64,000 nt of DNA from Dyella lutea. Its GTDB lineage: Bacteria; Pseudomonadota; Gammaproteobacteria; Xanthomonadales; Rhodanobacteraceae. The stretch covers positions 806,001-870,000 of the forward strand of contig NZ_JAMZEK010000003.1 of NCBI RefSeq assembly GCF_024158035.1, written 5' to 3'. Every line of letters begins with the position of its first letter. Position 1 is the first letter of the stretch. The notes beneath the pieces were generated by a model that saw nothing but the letters and a program-made list of their open reading frames with translations, had not been told where the DNA came from and made no database searches. Position numbers and translations under genes: made by a program. Below are positions 1 through 13,142 of the stretch, in pieces.

Positions 1-766
<766 letters not shown>

Positions 767-776
767 GACCGGGCCG

Positions 777-1331
777 TCAGCGCGCCGGGACGGGCCGCGC
801 TGCGATCCACGACCGCAGCTCATAGTCGAGATCGCCCACCGACTGGCCGGCCGAACGGTCGGCAGCCTTGATCGCCGCGGCCTTGAGGCCGCCGATCTCG
901 GCCAGAGCCCAGATGTGCCCCGCCCAATGACCGCTGCGGCAATAGACCAGCACCTGACGGGCCGGCGCCGCGAGCGCCCGACCGACCGCCGCAACCGCGT
1001 CGGCCGGCATCGTGCCGGGCGCGACAGGAGCATAGTCAAACGCCATGCCCAGTGCCCGGGCTGCGCGGGCCATGTCGGCGGCGGACGACTGGTCCGGAGC
1101 CTCGCCGTCGGGCACGGCCACAACGGCGGCCGGACCGCGAGCCTGCAGCCCCTGGAACTGCGCCGGAGCGACCTGGCCGGCCCGCCAGGCGCCGCCGGGC
1201 AGCTCCTGGACCACCGGTGCAGGCGCCACGGCGGCCGCTCTTTCGGCGGGTGCGCGAGCCGCGGCCGGGCCGGCCACCCCAAGCGCGAGCGCGAGGCCAG
1301 CCACCAGCGAAACGGGACGGCGCGACTTCAA
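777..1331 (-). CDS. Exported phosphatase/sulfurtransferase-like protein (DUF442 type) with altered active-site loop
   Basis: A 184-residue protein between recA and recX. The TTG at 1329-1331 is the likely start. A GGAGG lies about nine bases upstream inside the end of recA, and the TTG is followed directly by a signal peptide ([20 protein letters not shown], then cleavage near AAARA). The mature part resembles the protein-tyrosine-phosphatase-like DUF442 fold: a [15 protein letters not shown] opening, a [10 protein letters not shown] strand-loop and a C-terminal loop [13 protein letters not shown]. Family members normally carry CRSGxR; here Trp replaces the loop arginine, so catalysis may be lost or changed. 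It starts four bases after recA stops, so it is probably co-transcribed. Its function is unknown. Confidence 0.8.
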   Translation of the reverse strand: MKSRRPVSLVAGLALALGVAGPAAARAPAERAAAVAPAPVVQELPGGAWRAGQVAPAQFQGLQARGPAAVVAVPDGEAPDQSSAADMARAARALGMAFDYAPVAPGTMPADAVAAVGRALAAPARQVLVYCRSGHWAGHIWALAEIGGLKAAAIKAADRSAGQSVGDLDYELRSWIAARPVPAR

Positions 1332-1335
1332 TGGA

Positions 1336-2376
<1,041 letters not shown>

Positions 2377-2768
2377 CGTTGATACCTAGTTGACCTTGGG
2401 GTTGAAGGATGCGCGAGCCGGTTCTCAGGGACTGAGACACATCACGCACACGCTGACCGCACGAGTATCCCACACCCGTCGCGAAGCACGCGGAGGCGAA
2501 CCCCATCGCTGCAGGTCGGGATTCCCCGCCCGCTCTTGGAGGCTGGCACTACCCGCACGCTGCAACGGTTGCGGCATCCGCTCGGGTTCACGAAGCGGGC
2601 TGCACGCAATGTCACCCCACGGGCCGTCGAGAATACACACGCGGCACTCGCGGCCCGTCGGTTGTGCACTACTATGTCCGCGCTTTAGCTGGCCGACCTG
2701 AGGCTTGGTTAAGCCAGCGCGGAACTCTGACTGCGGTCCTCATGCGTGGCTACTAGGGAGGTGGTGTT
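2377..2768. promoter_or_regulatory. recA upstream region with a TCTCAG/CTGAGA dyad
   Basis: This 392-base stretch separates the divergent recA and methyltransferase genes and holds no convincing coding sequence. About 50 bases before recA is a perfect dyad, TCTCAG at 2423-2428 and CTGAGA at 2432-2437 with a 3-base spacer. It is a candidate operator for recA but matches no repressor site I know with confidence. A small inverted repeat, GGCTT/AAGCC, lies near 2703-2716. GGGAGG just before the methyltransferase GTG is its ribosome-binding site. Neither the CTGT-N8-ACAG nor the Xanthomonas-type TTAG-N6-TACTA LexA site is present in intact form. Confidence 0.35.
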
Positions 2769-3647
2769 GTGGGAAGGCTCGGCGAAGTCGTATTGAGGGC
2801 GTATTTGCGGAAGCGTGCAAGTTCACTCGGATTGCAGAAGCACAATGGCACCTCGCCCCCGAAGGAAACCGCAGAGGACTACATTCAACACCAGTACAAA
2901 ACCACCCAGCGCATTCTTGCGATGTATCCCGGTTTCAATGTCTCCGGGAAGAACGTGCTCGAACTCGGGTGCGGACTCGGCGGAAGAGCGGCCTATATCG
3001 CGAGTCTGGGCGCCAGCAGCGTAGAGGGCGTCGATATTAATCGCGATGAAATCGAAAATGCGCAAAGGATATGCCGCGAGGAATTCCCCGAACTTCACGG
3101 AAAGCTGAGTTTCCGAGCCGTGGGCGAGGACGACTCGTGGGGCAGGGAAAGCTATGACGTGGTCATCCTGATCGACGCCATCGAGCATGTCGTGTCCCCG
3201 GTGTCGGTCGTGCGCAGGGCGTACGAGTGTCTACGACCGGGTGGGGTCATGTATTTCAGCAGCATCGGATGGTTTAGCGCCTATGGTTCGCACACCGGAC
3301 TGTTTCCCTTTGTCAATGTCTTTTTCAGCGATTTGTCGATACTAAACGCCATGCGCTGGATGCTTCAGCAGCCTTGGTACCAACCTTCGCGACACGACAG
3401 CAACCCTCCGGTTGCTCGATGGGAGTGGTTATACGACCTCAAGGACCGCCCCGGAGAACACCTCAACAAGATTACGATCAACGAAGTCCGCAAGCTGCTT
3501 CGCTACAGCAAGTTCTCCAAGACCCACCTCCATCTGTTCCCTCTCGGTCATAACGGGGCGGTGAGAGCACTCGCGCGCCTCATGAACCGGTTGCCAGGCC
3601 TGCGCGAGCTGTCCCACGGCTATTTCGTGGCCACCTGTCACAAATAA
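2769..3647 (+). CDS. Class I SAM-dependent methyltransferase, probably acquired horizontally
   Basis: A 292-residue class I methyltransferase with unknown substrate. The SAM-binding motif I NVLELGCGLGGRAAYIA lies near residues 60-75. It is followed by an acidic motif II end (VEGVDINRDEI), the post-II strand SYDVVILIDAIEHV and the motif III area LRPGGVMYFSS. These features fit the Methyltransf_11/23 group that acts on small molecules or glycans. The start is GTG, preceded by a strong AGGGAGGTG six to seven bases upstream. Base composition differs sharply from its neighbours: 2881-2940 has 28 G+C in 60 and 3301-3360 has 26 in 60, against 50 in 60 at 5401-5460 in mutS. It is oriented against both flanking genes, recA and cinA, which suggests insertion by transfer. 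Confidence 0.85.
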   Translation: MGRLGEVVLRAYLRKRASSLGLQKHNGTSPPKETAEDYIQHQYKTTQRILAMYPGFNVSGKNVLELGCGLGGRAAYIASLGASSVEGVDINRDEIENAQRICREEFPELHGKLSFRAVGEDDSWGRESYDVVILIDAIEHVVSPVSVVRRAYECLRPGGVMYFSSIGWFSAYGSHTGLFPFVNVFFSDLSILNAMRWMLQQPWYQPSRHDSNPPVARWEWLYDLKDRPGEHLNKITINEVRKLLRYSKFSKTHLHLFPLGHNGAVRALARLMNRLPGLRELSHGYFVATCHK

Positions 3648-3711
3648 CCAAACATTTTTACGGCATCTCGCCAGGCCATCCGGGGCAAATCCAAGGACCC
3701 GGTCGAGACAT

Positions 3712-4221
3712 TCACTGCGCCAACGCTTTCTGCACGCCTTCGAGCGCCGCCGCCACCGTCTGCCGCCGGATCGCGTCGCGATCGCCGTCGAAATGAAACA
3801 CCCGGGCATGGGCGTAGCCGCCGCGGCGCTTCCAGCCGATCCAGACCGTGCCGACCGGCTTGCCTTCGGTTCCACCGCCCGGTCCTGCAATACCGGTGAC
3901 GGCGACCGCCGCCCCGGCGCCGAAGCGGGCCAGCGCGCCGGAGACCATCTCCAGCACGGTCTCCTCGCTCACTGCGCCGGTGCGTTCCAGCGTGCGCGGG
4001 TTGACCCCGAGCAGCGCCTCCTTGGCCTCGTAGCTGTAGGTCACCACGCCGGCATCGAACCACGCCGAGCTGCCCGGCAGGTCGGTCAGCACCTTGGCGA
4101 TGAAGCCGCCGGTGCACGACTCGGCGGTCACCAGCATCAGCTTGCGCTCCAGCAGCAGGCGGGCGACTTCCCCGGCCGACTGGCGCAGCGCCTCGTCGGT
4201 AGGAACGGATGCGGACTCCAT
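3712..4221 (-). CDS. pncC: CinA C-terminal-domain protein, nicotinamide-nucleotide amidase (PncC type)
   Basis: A 169-residue stand-alone CinA C-terminal domain. This family deamidates nicotinamide mononucleotide to nicotinate mononucleotide, recycling NAD breakdown products released for example by DNA ligase. The active-site segment [15 protein letters not shown] is at about residues 32-46, and [15 protein letters not shown] and [21 protein letters not shown] follow, all hallmarks of the family. The N-terminal molybdopterin-like domain of long CinA proteins is absent, as usual for the short form. The ATG at 4219-4221 has GAGGAG about seven bases upstream. It is divergent from mutS; cinA near mutS and recA is a common gammaproteobacterial arrangement. 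Confidence 0.92.
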   Translation of the reverse strand: MESASVPTDEALRQSAGEVARLLLERKLMLVTAESCTGGFIAKVLTDLPGSSAWFDAGVVTYSYEAKEALLGVNPRTLERTGAVSEETVLEMVSGALARFGAGAAVAVTGIAGPGGGTEGKPVGTVWIGWKRRGGYAHARVFHFDGDRDAIRRQTVAAALEGVQKALAQ

Positions 4222-4315
4222 GCGAGACTCCTCGGCTTCGGAACGGGCGCCACGCACGGCGCGAAGCGTTCCGTTCTACCTGTTCCGCCCGATCGAGCCA
4301 AGACCCGCCCCGAGC

Positions 4316-6889
4316 ATGAACCAAGACGATCTTTCCCAGCACACCCCGCTGATGCGGCAGTACCTCTCGGCCAAGGCCGCGCATCCGGACGTGCTGCTGT
4401 TCTTCCGCATGGGCGATTTCTACGAGCTGTTCTACGAGGACGCGCGCAAGGCGGCGCGGCTGCTGGACATCACCCTGACCCAGCGCGGGCAGTCGGCCGG
4501 CGCGCCGATCCCGATGGCCGGGGTGCCCTACCACGCGGTGGAGAACTACCTGGCGCGGCTGGTGCGCCTCGGCGAGTCGGTGGCGATCTGCGAACAGATC
4601 GGCGACCCGGCACTGGCCAAGGGCATCGTCGAGCGCAAGGTGGTGCGCATCGTCACCCCGGGCACGGTGACCGACGCCGCGCTGCTGGAAGAACGCCGCG
4701 ACAACCTGCTGCTGGCGATCGCCGCCGGCCCGGGCGGCAGCTACGGCCTGGCCTGGGTGGACCTGGCCAGCGGACGGTTCCTGCTTAGCGAAGTGCCGAC
4801 CGCGGAAACCCTCGCCGCCGAACTGGCCCGGCTGCAGCCGGCCGAGACGCTGGTGGACGAATCGGTGGCCTGGCCGAAGCTGGTCAGCGCCCTGCCCGGC
4901 CTGCGCAAGCGGCCGCCGTGGCATTTCGATGCCGATGCCGCGCGGCGCGAGCTCAACCGCTTCTTCGGCACCCGAGACCTGGGCGGCTTCGGCGTGGACA
5001 AGCTGCCGCTGGCGATCGCCGCCGCCGGTTGCCTGCTCGGCTACGTCGAGGAAACCCAGAAGAGCGCGCTGCCACACCTGTCCGGCATGGCGGTGGAAAG
5101 CGCCAGCGAGACGATCGCGCTGGACGCCGCCACGCGCCGCAACCTGGAGCTGGACACCCACCCCACCGGCCGTACCGAGCACACCCTGCTCGGCGTGCTG
5201 GACGAGACGGTGACACCGATGGGCGCCCGCCTCCTGCGCCGTTGGCTGAACCGTCCGCTGCGCTCGCGCGAGCTGCTGCGCGGCCGCCACGGCGCCATCG
5301 CCGCGCTGATCGACAACCGGCGCTACCAGGGCCTGCGCGACACCCTGCGCGGCATCGGCGACCTGGAACGCATCCTCGCCCGAGTCGCGCTGCGCTCGGC
5401 GCGCCCGCGCGACCTGTCCACCCTGCGCGACGGCCTCGCCGCCGCACCGGAGCTGGGCGGCCAGATCGTGGCGCTGGAGAGCCCGCTGCTGCATGCGCTG
5501 GTCGATCGCATCGGCGACCACGCCGACCTCGCCGACTGGCTAGCCAAGGCCATCGTGGCCCAGCCGCCGGTCCTGCAGCGCGACGGCGGGGTGATCGCCG
5601 ACGGCTACGACGCCGAGCTGGACGAGCTGCGTCGCCTGTCGACCCACGCCGACCAGTACCTGGTCGAGCTGGAGGAGCGCGAGAAGGCCGCCAGCGGCAT
5701 CGCCACGCTCAAGGTCGGCTACAACCGCGTGCACGGCTATTACATCGAGATCAGCAAGGCGCAATCGGACAAGGCGCCGACGCACTACACGCGCCGCCAG
5801 ACCACCAAGAACGCCGAGCGCTACATCACCGAGGAACTCAAGCAGTTCGAGGACAAGGTGCTATCGGCGAAGGAACGCTCGCTGATGCGCGAACGTGCCC
5901 TGTACGAAGCGGTGCTCGACCAGTTGATCGAACAATTGGAGCCGCTCAAGGTTGCCGCCTCGGCCATCGCCGAGCTGGACGTGCTGGCCACCCTGGCCGA
6001 ACGCGCCGAGACGCTCGACTGGGCCGAACCGGTGCTCACCGACGAGGCCGGCATCGCCATCGAGCGCGGCCGTCACCCGGTGGTGGAGAAGGTACGCGAC
6101 GAGCCGTTCGAGCCGAATGATCTGATGCTCGACGACGCCCGCCGCATGCTGGTGATCACCGGCCCCAACATGGGCGGCAAGAGCACCTACATGCGGCAGA
6201 ACGCACTGATCGTGCTGCTCGCCCACATCGGCAGCTACGTGCCGGCGGGCGCGGCCACGATCGGCCCGATCGACCGCATCTTCACCCGCATCGGCGCCGG
6301 CGACGACCTCTCGCGCGGCCAGTCCACCTTCATGGTGGAGATGAGCGAGACGGCCAACATCCTGCACAACGCCACCGAGCACAGTCTGGTGCTGATGGAC
6401 GAGGTCGGCCGCGGCACCAGCACCTACGACGGCCTCGCGCTGGCCCGCGCCTGCGCGGTGCACCTGGCGGCAGCCAGCCGCGCCTACACCTTGTTTGCCA
6501 CCCACTACTTCGAGCTGACCGAACTGGCCGGCGAATACCCCGGCATCGCCAACGTGCATCTGGACGCGGTGGAGTACGGCGACCAGCTGGTCTTCATGCA
6601 CGCGGTCAAGGAAGGCCCGGCCAACCGCAGCTTCGGCCTGCAGGTGGCGGCGCTGGCCGGCCTGCCCAAGGCGGTGATCGCCGACGCGCGGCGCACCCTG
6701 GCCGCGCTGGAAAAGGGTGCGCATCCGGGCGGAGCCGCCACGCGCCGGGAAGAGGCCTCGCCGCAGCTCGGCCTGTTCGCGCCGCCCGAGCCCTCCGCGG
6801 TGGAGAAACGGCTGGCCGAGGTCGATCCCGACGCGCTCTCGCCGCGCGATGCACTGGCCGAGCTCTACCGGCTCAAGGCGCTGTCCTGA
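4316..6889 (+). CDS. mutS: DNA mismatch repair protein MutS
   Basis: A complete 857-residue MutS, the mismatch sensor that recruits MutL. The N-terminal mismatch-binding domain has the Phe-x-Glu motif in MGDFYELF (Phe35, Glu37). The ATPase domain has Walker [10 protein letters not shown] at about residues 616-624, Walker [13 protein letters not shown] and the signature [14 protein letters not shown]. The C-terminal tetramerisation tail is recognisable ([14 protein letters not shown]). The ATG giving [16 protein letters not shown] was chosen because it aligns with known MutS starts; the open frame runs further upstream over the cinA promoter but shows no coding character there. A strong hairpin follows at 6897-6921. 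Confidence 0.98.
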   Translation: MNQDDLSQHTPLMRQYLSAKAAHPDVLLFFRMGDFYELFYEDARKAARLLDITLTQRGQSAGAPIPMAGVPYHAVENYLARLVRLGESVAICEQIGDPALAKGIVERKVVRIVTPGTVTDAALLEERRDNLLLAIAAGPGGSYGLAWVDLASGRFLLSEVPTAETLAAELARLQPAETLVDESVAWPKLVSALPGLRKRPPWHFDADAARRELNRFFGTRDLGGFGVDKLPLAIAAAGCLLGYVEETQKSALPHLSGMAVESASETIALDAATRRNLELDTHPTGRTEHTLLGVLDETVTPMGARLLRRWLNRPLRSRELLRGRHGAIAALIDNRRYQGLRDTLRGIGDLERILARVALRSARPRDLSTLRDGLAAAPELGGQIVALESPLLHALVDRIGDHADLADWLAKAIVAQPPVLQRDGGVIADGYDAELDELRRLSTHADQYLVELEEREKAASGIATLKVGYNRVHGYYIEISKAQSDKAPTHYTRRQTTKNAERYITEELKQFEDKVLSAKERSLMRERALYEAVLDQLIEQLEPLKVAASAIAELDVLATLAERAETLDWAEPVLTDEAGIAIERGRHPVVEKVRDEPFEPNDLMLDDARRMLVITGPNMGGKSTYMRQNALIVLLAHIGSYVPAGAATIGPIDRIFTRIGAGDDLSRGQSTFMVEMSETANILHNATEHSLVLMDEVGRGTSTYDGLALARACAVHLAAASRAYTLFATHYFELTELAGEYPGIANVHLDAVEYGDQLVFMHAVKEGPANRSFGLQVAALAGLPKAVIADARRTLAALEKGAHPGGAATRREEASPQLGLFAPPEPSAVEKRLAEVDPDALSPRDALAELYRLKALS

Positions 6890-6896
6890 TCCGCGA

Positions 6897-6921
6897 GGCC
6901 GGCGCAGGCTGTGCGCCGGCC
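6897..6921 (+). terminator. Hairpin terminator after mutS
   Basis: A perfect 10-bp inverted repeat, GGCCGGCGCA at 6897-6906 and TGCGCCGGCC at 6912-6921, with a 5-base loop, starts seven bases after the mutS stop. There is no clear U-run, but its strength and position fit transcription termination. Confidence 0.6.
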
Positions 6922-6938
6922 GCCGTCCCCCGGAACCG

Positions 6939-6965
6939 CGCACCATCGTGCTAGTCGATGGTGCG
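6939..6965. repeat. Perfect 10-bp inverted repeat in the katG upstream region
   Basis: CGCACCATCG at 6939-6948 is mirrored exactly by CGATGGTGCG at 6956-6965 with a 7-base spacer. It sits between the mutS terminator and the possible OxyR site. It may be a second terminator stem or a regulator site; nothing in the sequence decides between these. Confidence 0.5.
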
Positions 6966-6973
6966 TATGCAGC

Positions 6974-9491
<2,518 letters not shown>

Positions 9492-9501
9492 TCCGGCACC
9501 A

Positions 9502-9540
9502 GAGAACGGGGCCGGAGGACAGCCTCCGCGCCCCGTTCTC
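9502..9540. terminator. Hairpin terminator between katG and the convergent response-regulator gene
   Basis: GAGAACGGGG at 9502-9511 pairs with CCCCGTTCTC at 9531-9540, and an inner stem CGGAGG/CCTCCG closes on an ACAG tetraloop. It lies 10 bases after the katG stop and 10 bases before the stop of the convergent gene, so it can serve both transcripts. Confidence 0.75.
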
Positions 9541-9550
9541 CCTGGCAGGC

Positions 9551-10198
9551 TCACTCACGCGTGGGAGTCGTGCCGGCCGGCACCGACGTCGCGGGTTCTT
9601 CCGCCTGCGGATCCAGCGCGCCGGTGAACGCGGGCGTGACCATGTGCGGATCGTCGGCATCGGGCAGGCCGACGTCCGGAATGCTGCCGTCGGTGGCCGA
9701 CTCCACCGGCAAATCCTGCGGCGGATCGAGCACCGGGTCGCGCGCAGACAAACGGCCCGCCTCCACCAAGTGTTGGATGCGCCCGAATACCTCGGCCCGG
9801 CCGAATGGCTTCTTCATGAAATCGTCCGCCCCGAAGCGCTGCACGTAAAACTGCTCGGTGGCCTGCAGGTTGCCGCTGATCATCACGATCGGAATGCCGT
9901 GGGTGCCCGGCTCGCGGCGCAACGCGCGCAGCACGGCGAAGCCGTTCATGCCCGGCATCACGATGTCGAGGAAGATCAGCTCTGGCTTTTCCTCGCGCGC
10001 CAGGCGCAGCGCGGTCTCGCCGTCGCCGGCCTTGGACACCAGATAGCCGTCCTGGGTGAGCATCTTGCCCAGCACCGCGCGGATGGTCGGCGAATCGTCC
10101 ACCACCAGCATGCGCGTGCCCCGCACGGCCTGCGTGCGGGGCATGTGCTGGCGGCGCTCGGTGCCCAGCAGGCGCTTGAACAGATCGAAGCCGGACAT
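9551..10198 (-). CDS. Single-domain response regulator, PilH/PilG-like, with acidic-proline tail
   Basis: A 215-residue protein with one receiver domain (about residues 30-150) and no DNA-binding output. The domain has MLVVDDSPTIRAVLGKML with the acidic pocket, ELIFLDIVMPGMNGFAVL with the phospho-acceptor Asp, VMISGN with the Ser/Thr switch and MKKPF with the conserved Lys. It resembles PilH/PilG regulators of type IV pilus chemosensory systems. The C-terminal ~65 residues are rich in Asp and Pro and probably disordered. The start MSGFDLFKRLLG was chosen because it has GGGAG upstream and a short helical lead-in like related proteins. No cognate kinase lies next to it. It is convergent with katG. 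Confidence 0.8.
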   Translation of the reverse strand: MSGFDLFKRLLGTERRQHMPRTQAVRGTRMLVVDDSPTIRAVLGKMLTQDGYLVSKAGDGETALRLAREEKPELIFLDIVMPGMNGFAVLRALRREPGTHGIPIVMISGNLQATEQFYVQRFGADDFMKKPFGRAEVFGRIQHLVEAGRLSARDPVLDPPQDLPVESATDGSIPDVGLPDADDPHMVTPAFTGALDPQAEEPATSVPAGTTPTRE

Positions 10199-10289
10199 GG
10201 CGGCGCTCCCCTCTTTACTCGCGCCTAGTCTCGGCGCCTGCCGCCCGGGAAGCAATTGCCGCGTGCAGGCGGCGGCCTGCATCCGCAGT

Positions 10290-10700
10290 TCAGTCCTGGT
10301 TGGATCCACCCTCTTTCAGGCGACGCAGATCGGCGCGATCGTGCTTGTCGGGTCGGCCGACCGGCCGTGGTGCAAGCATCAGACGACGGTTCGCGCGTGC
10401 GGCCTCTCGTGCAACGCGACTGGCCTCGCTCTCGCGATACAGCGCCTGCGCCGCCGGTGCCGGACCGCGCTGTTCCGACAGACCCAGCACCTCGACTTCC
10501 ATCGTCTCCTCCCCGCGACGGACGATCATGCGATCACCCACGCGCACCGGCCGCGCCGCCTTGCACGGTCCACCGTTGAGCTCGACCTTGCCGCTGCCGA
10601 CTGCCTGTTTGGCCAGGCTGCGGGTCTTGAAGAACCGCGCCGCCCACAGCCACACGTCAATGCGCAGGTCGTCGGCCGGAGTGCATTTCGCTTCGCTCAT
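10290..10700 (-). CDS. hslR: Heat shock protein 15, S4-domain ribosome-associated factor
   Basis: A 136-residue Hsp15. It binds 50S subunits carrying a stalled peptidyl-tRNA and helps recycle them after heat stress. The S4 RNA-binding domain covers roughly residues 12-75 (RIDVWLWAARFFKTRSLAKQ, then SGKVELNGGPCKAARPVRVGD). The basic C-terminal extension (ANRRLMLAPRPVGRPDKHDRADLRRL) is typical of the family. Its start codon overlaps head to head with the start of a small gene on the other strand (CATG at 10698-10701). Confidence 0.92.
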   Translation of the reverse strand: MSEAKCTPADDLRIDVWLWAARFFKTRSLAKQAVGSGKVELNGGPCKAARPVRVGDRMIVRRGEETMEVEVLGLSEQRGPAPAAQALYRESEASRVAREAARANRRLMLAPRPVGRPDKHDRADLRRLKEGGSNQD

Positions 10701-10908
10701 GGCGGCATTATGGTCGATCTACCGGCAAGCGAAACCGACCAGCCGGCCCGCACCGCCGCGCATCGACGACGAGGCCGTCGACGCTGCGATCCGCGCGAAC
10801 AGGATCATCGAGGCGATCAGGCAGTACCGAGACGACACCGGTTGCGGCCTGAAGCAGGCAAAGGAAGCGGTCGAGCAACGGGCACGCGAGCTGGGCATGC
10901 GCCGTTGA
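10699..10908 (+). CDS. Small protein resembling the ribosomal protein L7/L12 C-terminal domain
   Basis: A 69-residue protein. Residues about 32-66 (IIEAIRQYRDDTGCGLKQAK, then EAVEQRARELG) resemble the C-terminal factor-binding domain of L7/L12. In that domain the pattern IxxxRxxTGLGLKEAKxxVE recruits translational GTPases. The N-terminal stalk-dimerisation domain of L7/L12 is missing. Small proteins of this type occur in other bacteria but their role is unclear to me. The ATG at 10699 overlaps the hslR start on the opposite strand. Both divergent genes therefore lack a separate intergenic promoter, which is unusual. The coding call rests on the conserved motif. Confidence 0.65.
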   Translation: MAALWSIYRQAKPTSRPAPPRIDDEAVDAAIRANRIIEAIRQYRDDTGCGLKQAKEAVEQRARELGMRR

Positions 10909-10912
10909 ACCG

Positions 10913-11815
10913 CTAGCCCCCCATCAGCAGGTTCGCCAGCGGCACCGTCGCCAGCGACAGCACGATGCCGGCGCCGAGAACGGTGTTGGCCAGGCGCGGT
11001 TCCAGCTGGTACTGGTCGGCCAGGATCGCCGCCGAGATCATCGGCGCCATCGCCGCCTGCAGCACGCCGACCACCAGGGTCAGGCCGGTGACTCCGGCAA
11101 GCATGCCCAGTCCCCAGCCGACCAGTGGCGCCAGCGCCAGCTTCCACGCCAGGCCGCTGGACAACGCGCCGAGCTGGTCGCGATGCAGGTGCAGCTTGAA
11201 CTGCAGGCCGACCGAGAACAGCGCCAGCGGCGTCAGCGTCTGGCCCAGTTGCAGGAACAGGTGGTCCAGCGCGTCCGGCCAGCCGCCGGCAATGCCGGCA
11301 ACGATGCCGACCAGCAACGCGATGAACGCCGGGAAAGTGGCGATCCGGCGCACGACCAGCGCCACGCTGGGCTGGCGTCCGGAGTACAGCGAAGCCACCA
11401 CGATGCCGCCGGCGGCCAGCAGCGGAAAACAGCCGAGCTGGTCGGACACCACCGCCAGCGCCAGCCCGGGCTGCCCATGCATCGCCTGCACCATCGGGTA
11501 GCCCATGAACGAGGTATTGCCCAGGCCGCACACCAGGGTCAGCGCGCCGACGCGCGAGCGCGACCAGCCGAACAGGCGCCCCAGCACCGCGAACAGCAGC
11601 CAGGCGCCGAAGAAGGTCACCCACATCGTCGCCACCGGAAACCACAGGTGCCGGTCGAAGTGCACGCGCGGAATCATCGCCAGCACTAGCGCCGGCAGCG
11701 CGATGTTCAGCACCCACCAGTTCAGCCCGGCCACGGTCCCGGCCGGCGGACGGGCGAAGCGCGCCACCAGGGCGCCCAGCACCAGACACACGAACAGCAA
11801 CAGCAACGCACTCAT
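10913..11815 (-). CDS. AEC-family transporter (auxin efflux carrier fold)
   Basis: A 300-residue inner-membrane protein with about ten hydrophobic segments. The family features are an N-terminal helix pair, the WVLNIALPALVLAMI segment, TLVCGLGNTSFMGYPMVQAM with the characteristic Asn-Thr after a Gly-rich turn, and the C-terminal AMAPMISAAILADQYQL repeat of that signature. AEC proteins export organic anions or auxin-like compounds; the substrate cannot be read from sequence. The ATG at 11813-11815 (MSALLLL) was preferred over an in-frame TTG at 11834-11836 because it starts directly in the first membrane helix. It ends five bases from the convergent L7/L12-like gene. Confidence 0.85.
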   Translation of the reverse strand: MSALLLLFVCLVLGALVARFARPPAGTVAGLNWWVLNIALPALVLAMIPRVHFDRHLWFPVATMWVTFFGAWLLFAVLGRLFGWSRSRVGALTLVCGLGNTSFMGYPMVQAMHGQPGLALAVVSDQLGCFPLLAAGGIVVASLYSGRQPSVALVVRRIATFPAFIALLVGIVAGIAGGWPDALDHLFLQLGQTLTPLALFSVGLQFKLHLHRDQLGALSSGLAWKLALAPLVGWGLGMLAGVTGLTLVVGVLQAAMAPMISAAILADQYQLEPRLANTVLGAGIVLSLATVPLANLLMGG

Positions 11816-11946
11816 CGACGGCGACGGCCTGCGCAACGCAAAGCGCCATTAGACGCGATGCAACATGAGTCAGGGAAGCCGGACCAAGGTCGCGCCGGCG
11901 CATCGGCGATAATCGGCGCCCCGCCGCCCCGGATCCGCGCCCCGAG

Positions 11947-13083
11947 ATGACCCACCCCACCCACCGCGTGCACGGCCTGGCCGGCGACGAGATCGCCCCG
12001 GACTGGCCCGCTCTCTCCGAGACGGAGCTGTCCGGCGTGCTGGCCACGGTTCCCGCGGCCGGCGGCCTGGGGCGCGTCCTCTGGCACAGTCCGCGCCCGC
12101 TGTCCGCGGCCGGCCTGGTCGAGACCGTGCGCGGCGGCACGGTCTTCGTCAAGCGGCACCACATGAGCGTGCGCACGGCCGCCACGCTGGCCGAGGAACA
12201 TGCCCTGCTCGCGCACCTGCACCGCCATGGATTGCCGGTGGTCGAAGTGCTCGCCGACCGCGACGGCCAGACCGCCCTCGCGCACGGCGACTGGACCTAC
12301 GAGGTCCACACCATTGCCCGCGGCGAGGACCTCTATCGCGACACGATCTCGTGGCAACCGCCCGACCGGCTCGTCCATGCGCGCACCGCCGGCCGCATGC
12401 TGGCACGGCTGCACGCGGCCTCCGCCAGCTATTCCGCCGCCCAGCGCGGGACGCACATCCTGGTCGCGCGCAGCGAACTGGCGACGGCCGCCGATCCGGT
12501 GGCCACGCTGCGCTCGCAGCTCCGGCAGCGCCCCGCGCTGGCCGGCTACCTCGCGCGCCGCGACTGGCCACGCGACCTCGAGCGGCTGTTCGCGCCCTGG
12601 GGGTCTGCGCAGCCAGCGCTGGCGCGGCAGCCGCGGCTGTGGACGCACGGCGACTGGCACGTCTCCAACCTGTGCTGGAGCGGCGCCGGCGACGCCGCCG
12701 AGGTGACCTGCGTGCTCGACTTCGGACTGGCCGCCAGCAACTTCGCGCTGTTCGACCTGGCCACCGCCATCGAGCGCAACGCGATCGCCTGGCTGGCGCT
12801 CGACGCGGGTGACGTCGCCGCCCGCCCCGACATCGCGCGGGCGCTCATCGCCGGCTATCGCGAGGAGCGGCCACTCGGCATCGACGAGCTGCACCTGCTC
12901 GCCGACCTGCTGCCGGTGGTGCACGTGGATTTCGCGCTGTCGGAAGTGGAGTACTTCCACGGCATCACCCGCTCGGCGCACGCGGCCGACGTGGCCTACG
13001 ACACCTTCCTGCTCGGCCACGCCGCGTGGTTCGAGGGTGCCCCAGGACAGCGCCTGCTGGCGGCGATCCGCGACGCGGACTGA
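11947..13083 (+). CDS. Aminoglycoside phosphotransferase-fold kinase, possibly a thiamine kinase
   Basis: A 378-residue kinase of the APH/choline-kinase fold. The catalytic loop is HGDWHVSN (His234, Asp236, Asn241), and CVLDFGLA supplies the metal-binding Asp258. A Lys in GGTVFVKRHHM is a plausible ATP-binding residue. The protein lies directly upstream of a TPP riboswitch, a TonB receptor and pnuT on the same strand. PnuT-type importers work by metabolic trapping, so a kinase phosphorylating imported thiamine would fit. That role is an inference; family members also act on choline, homoserine or sugars. The riboswitch lies after this gene, so it is not itself controlled by it. Confidence 0.75.
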   Translation: MTHPTHRVHGLAGDEIAPDWPALSETELSGVLATVPAAGGLGRVLWHSPRPLSAAGLVETVRGGTVFVKRHHMSVRTAATLAEEHALLAHLHRHGLPVVEVLADRDGQTALAHGDWTYEVHTIARGEDLYRDTISWQPPDRLVHARTAGRMLARLHAASASYSAAQRGTHILVARSELATAADPVATLRSQLRQRPALAGYLARRDWPRDLERLFAPWGSAQPALARQPRLWTHGDWHVSNLCWSGAGDAAEVTCVLDFGLAASNFALFDLATAIERNAIAWLALDAGDVAARPDIARALIAGYREERPLGIDELHLLADLLPVVHVDFALSEVEYFHGITRSAHAADVAYDTFLLGHAAWFEGAPGQRLLAAIRDAD

Positions 13084-13142
13084 GCCGTGTAGCCGCCGAC
13101 CCGGCTCCCCATCGCGCAGGCTTTCATGGTTCAATAGCGGTC

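Noticed and set aside
2390-2701. Small open frames in the recA upstream region (for example 2390-2701 on plus, 2425-2640 on minus)
   Set aside because: No ribosome sites, no motif, and codon content fits random GC-rich DNA; the region better fits a promoter gap.
3638-5521. Long open frame of 627 codons on the minus strand across cinA and mutS
   Set aside because: It runs antisense to mutS, has repetitive Arg/Gln/His-rich composition typical of high-GC shadow frames and shows no domain; mutS on the other strand is certain.
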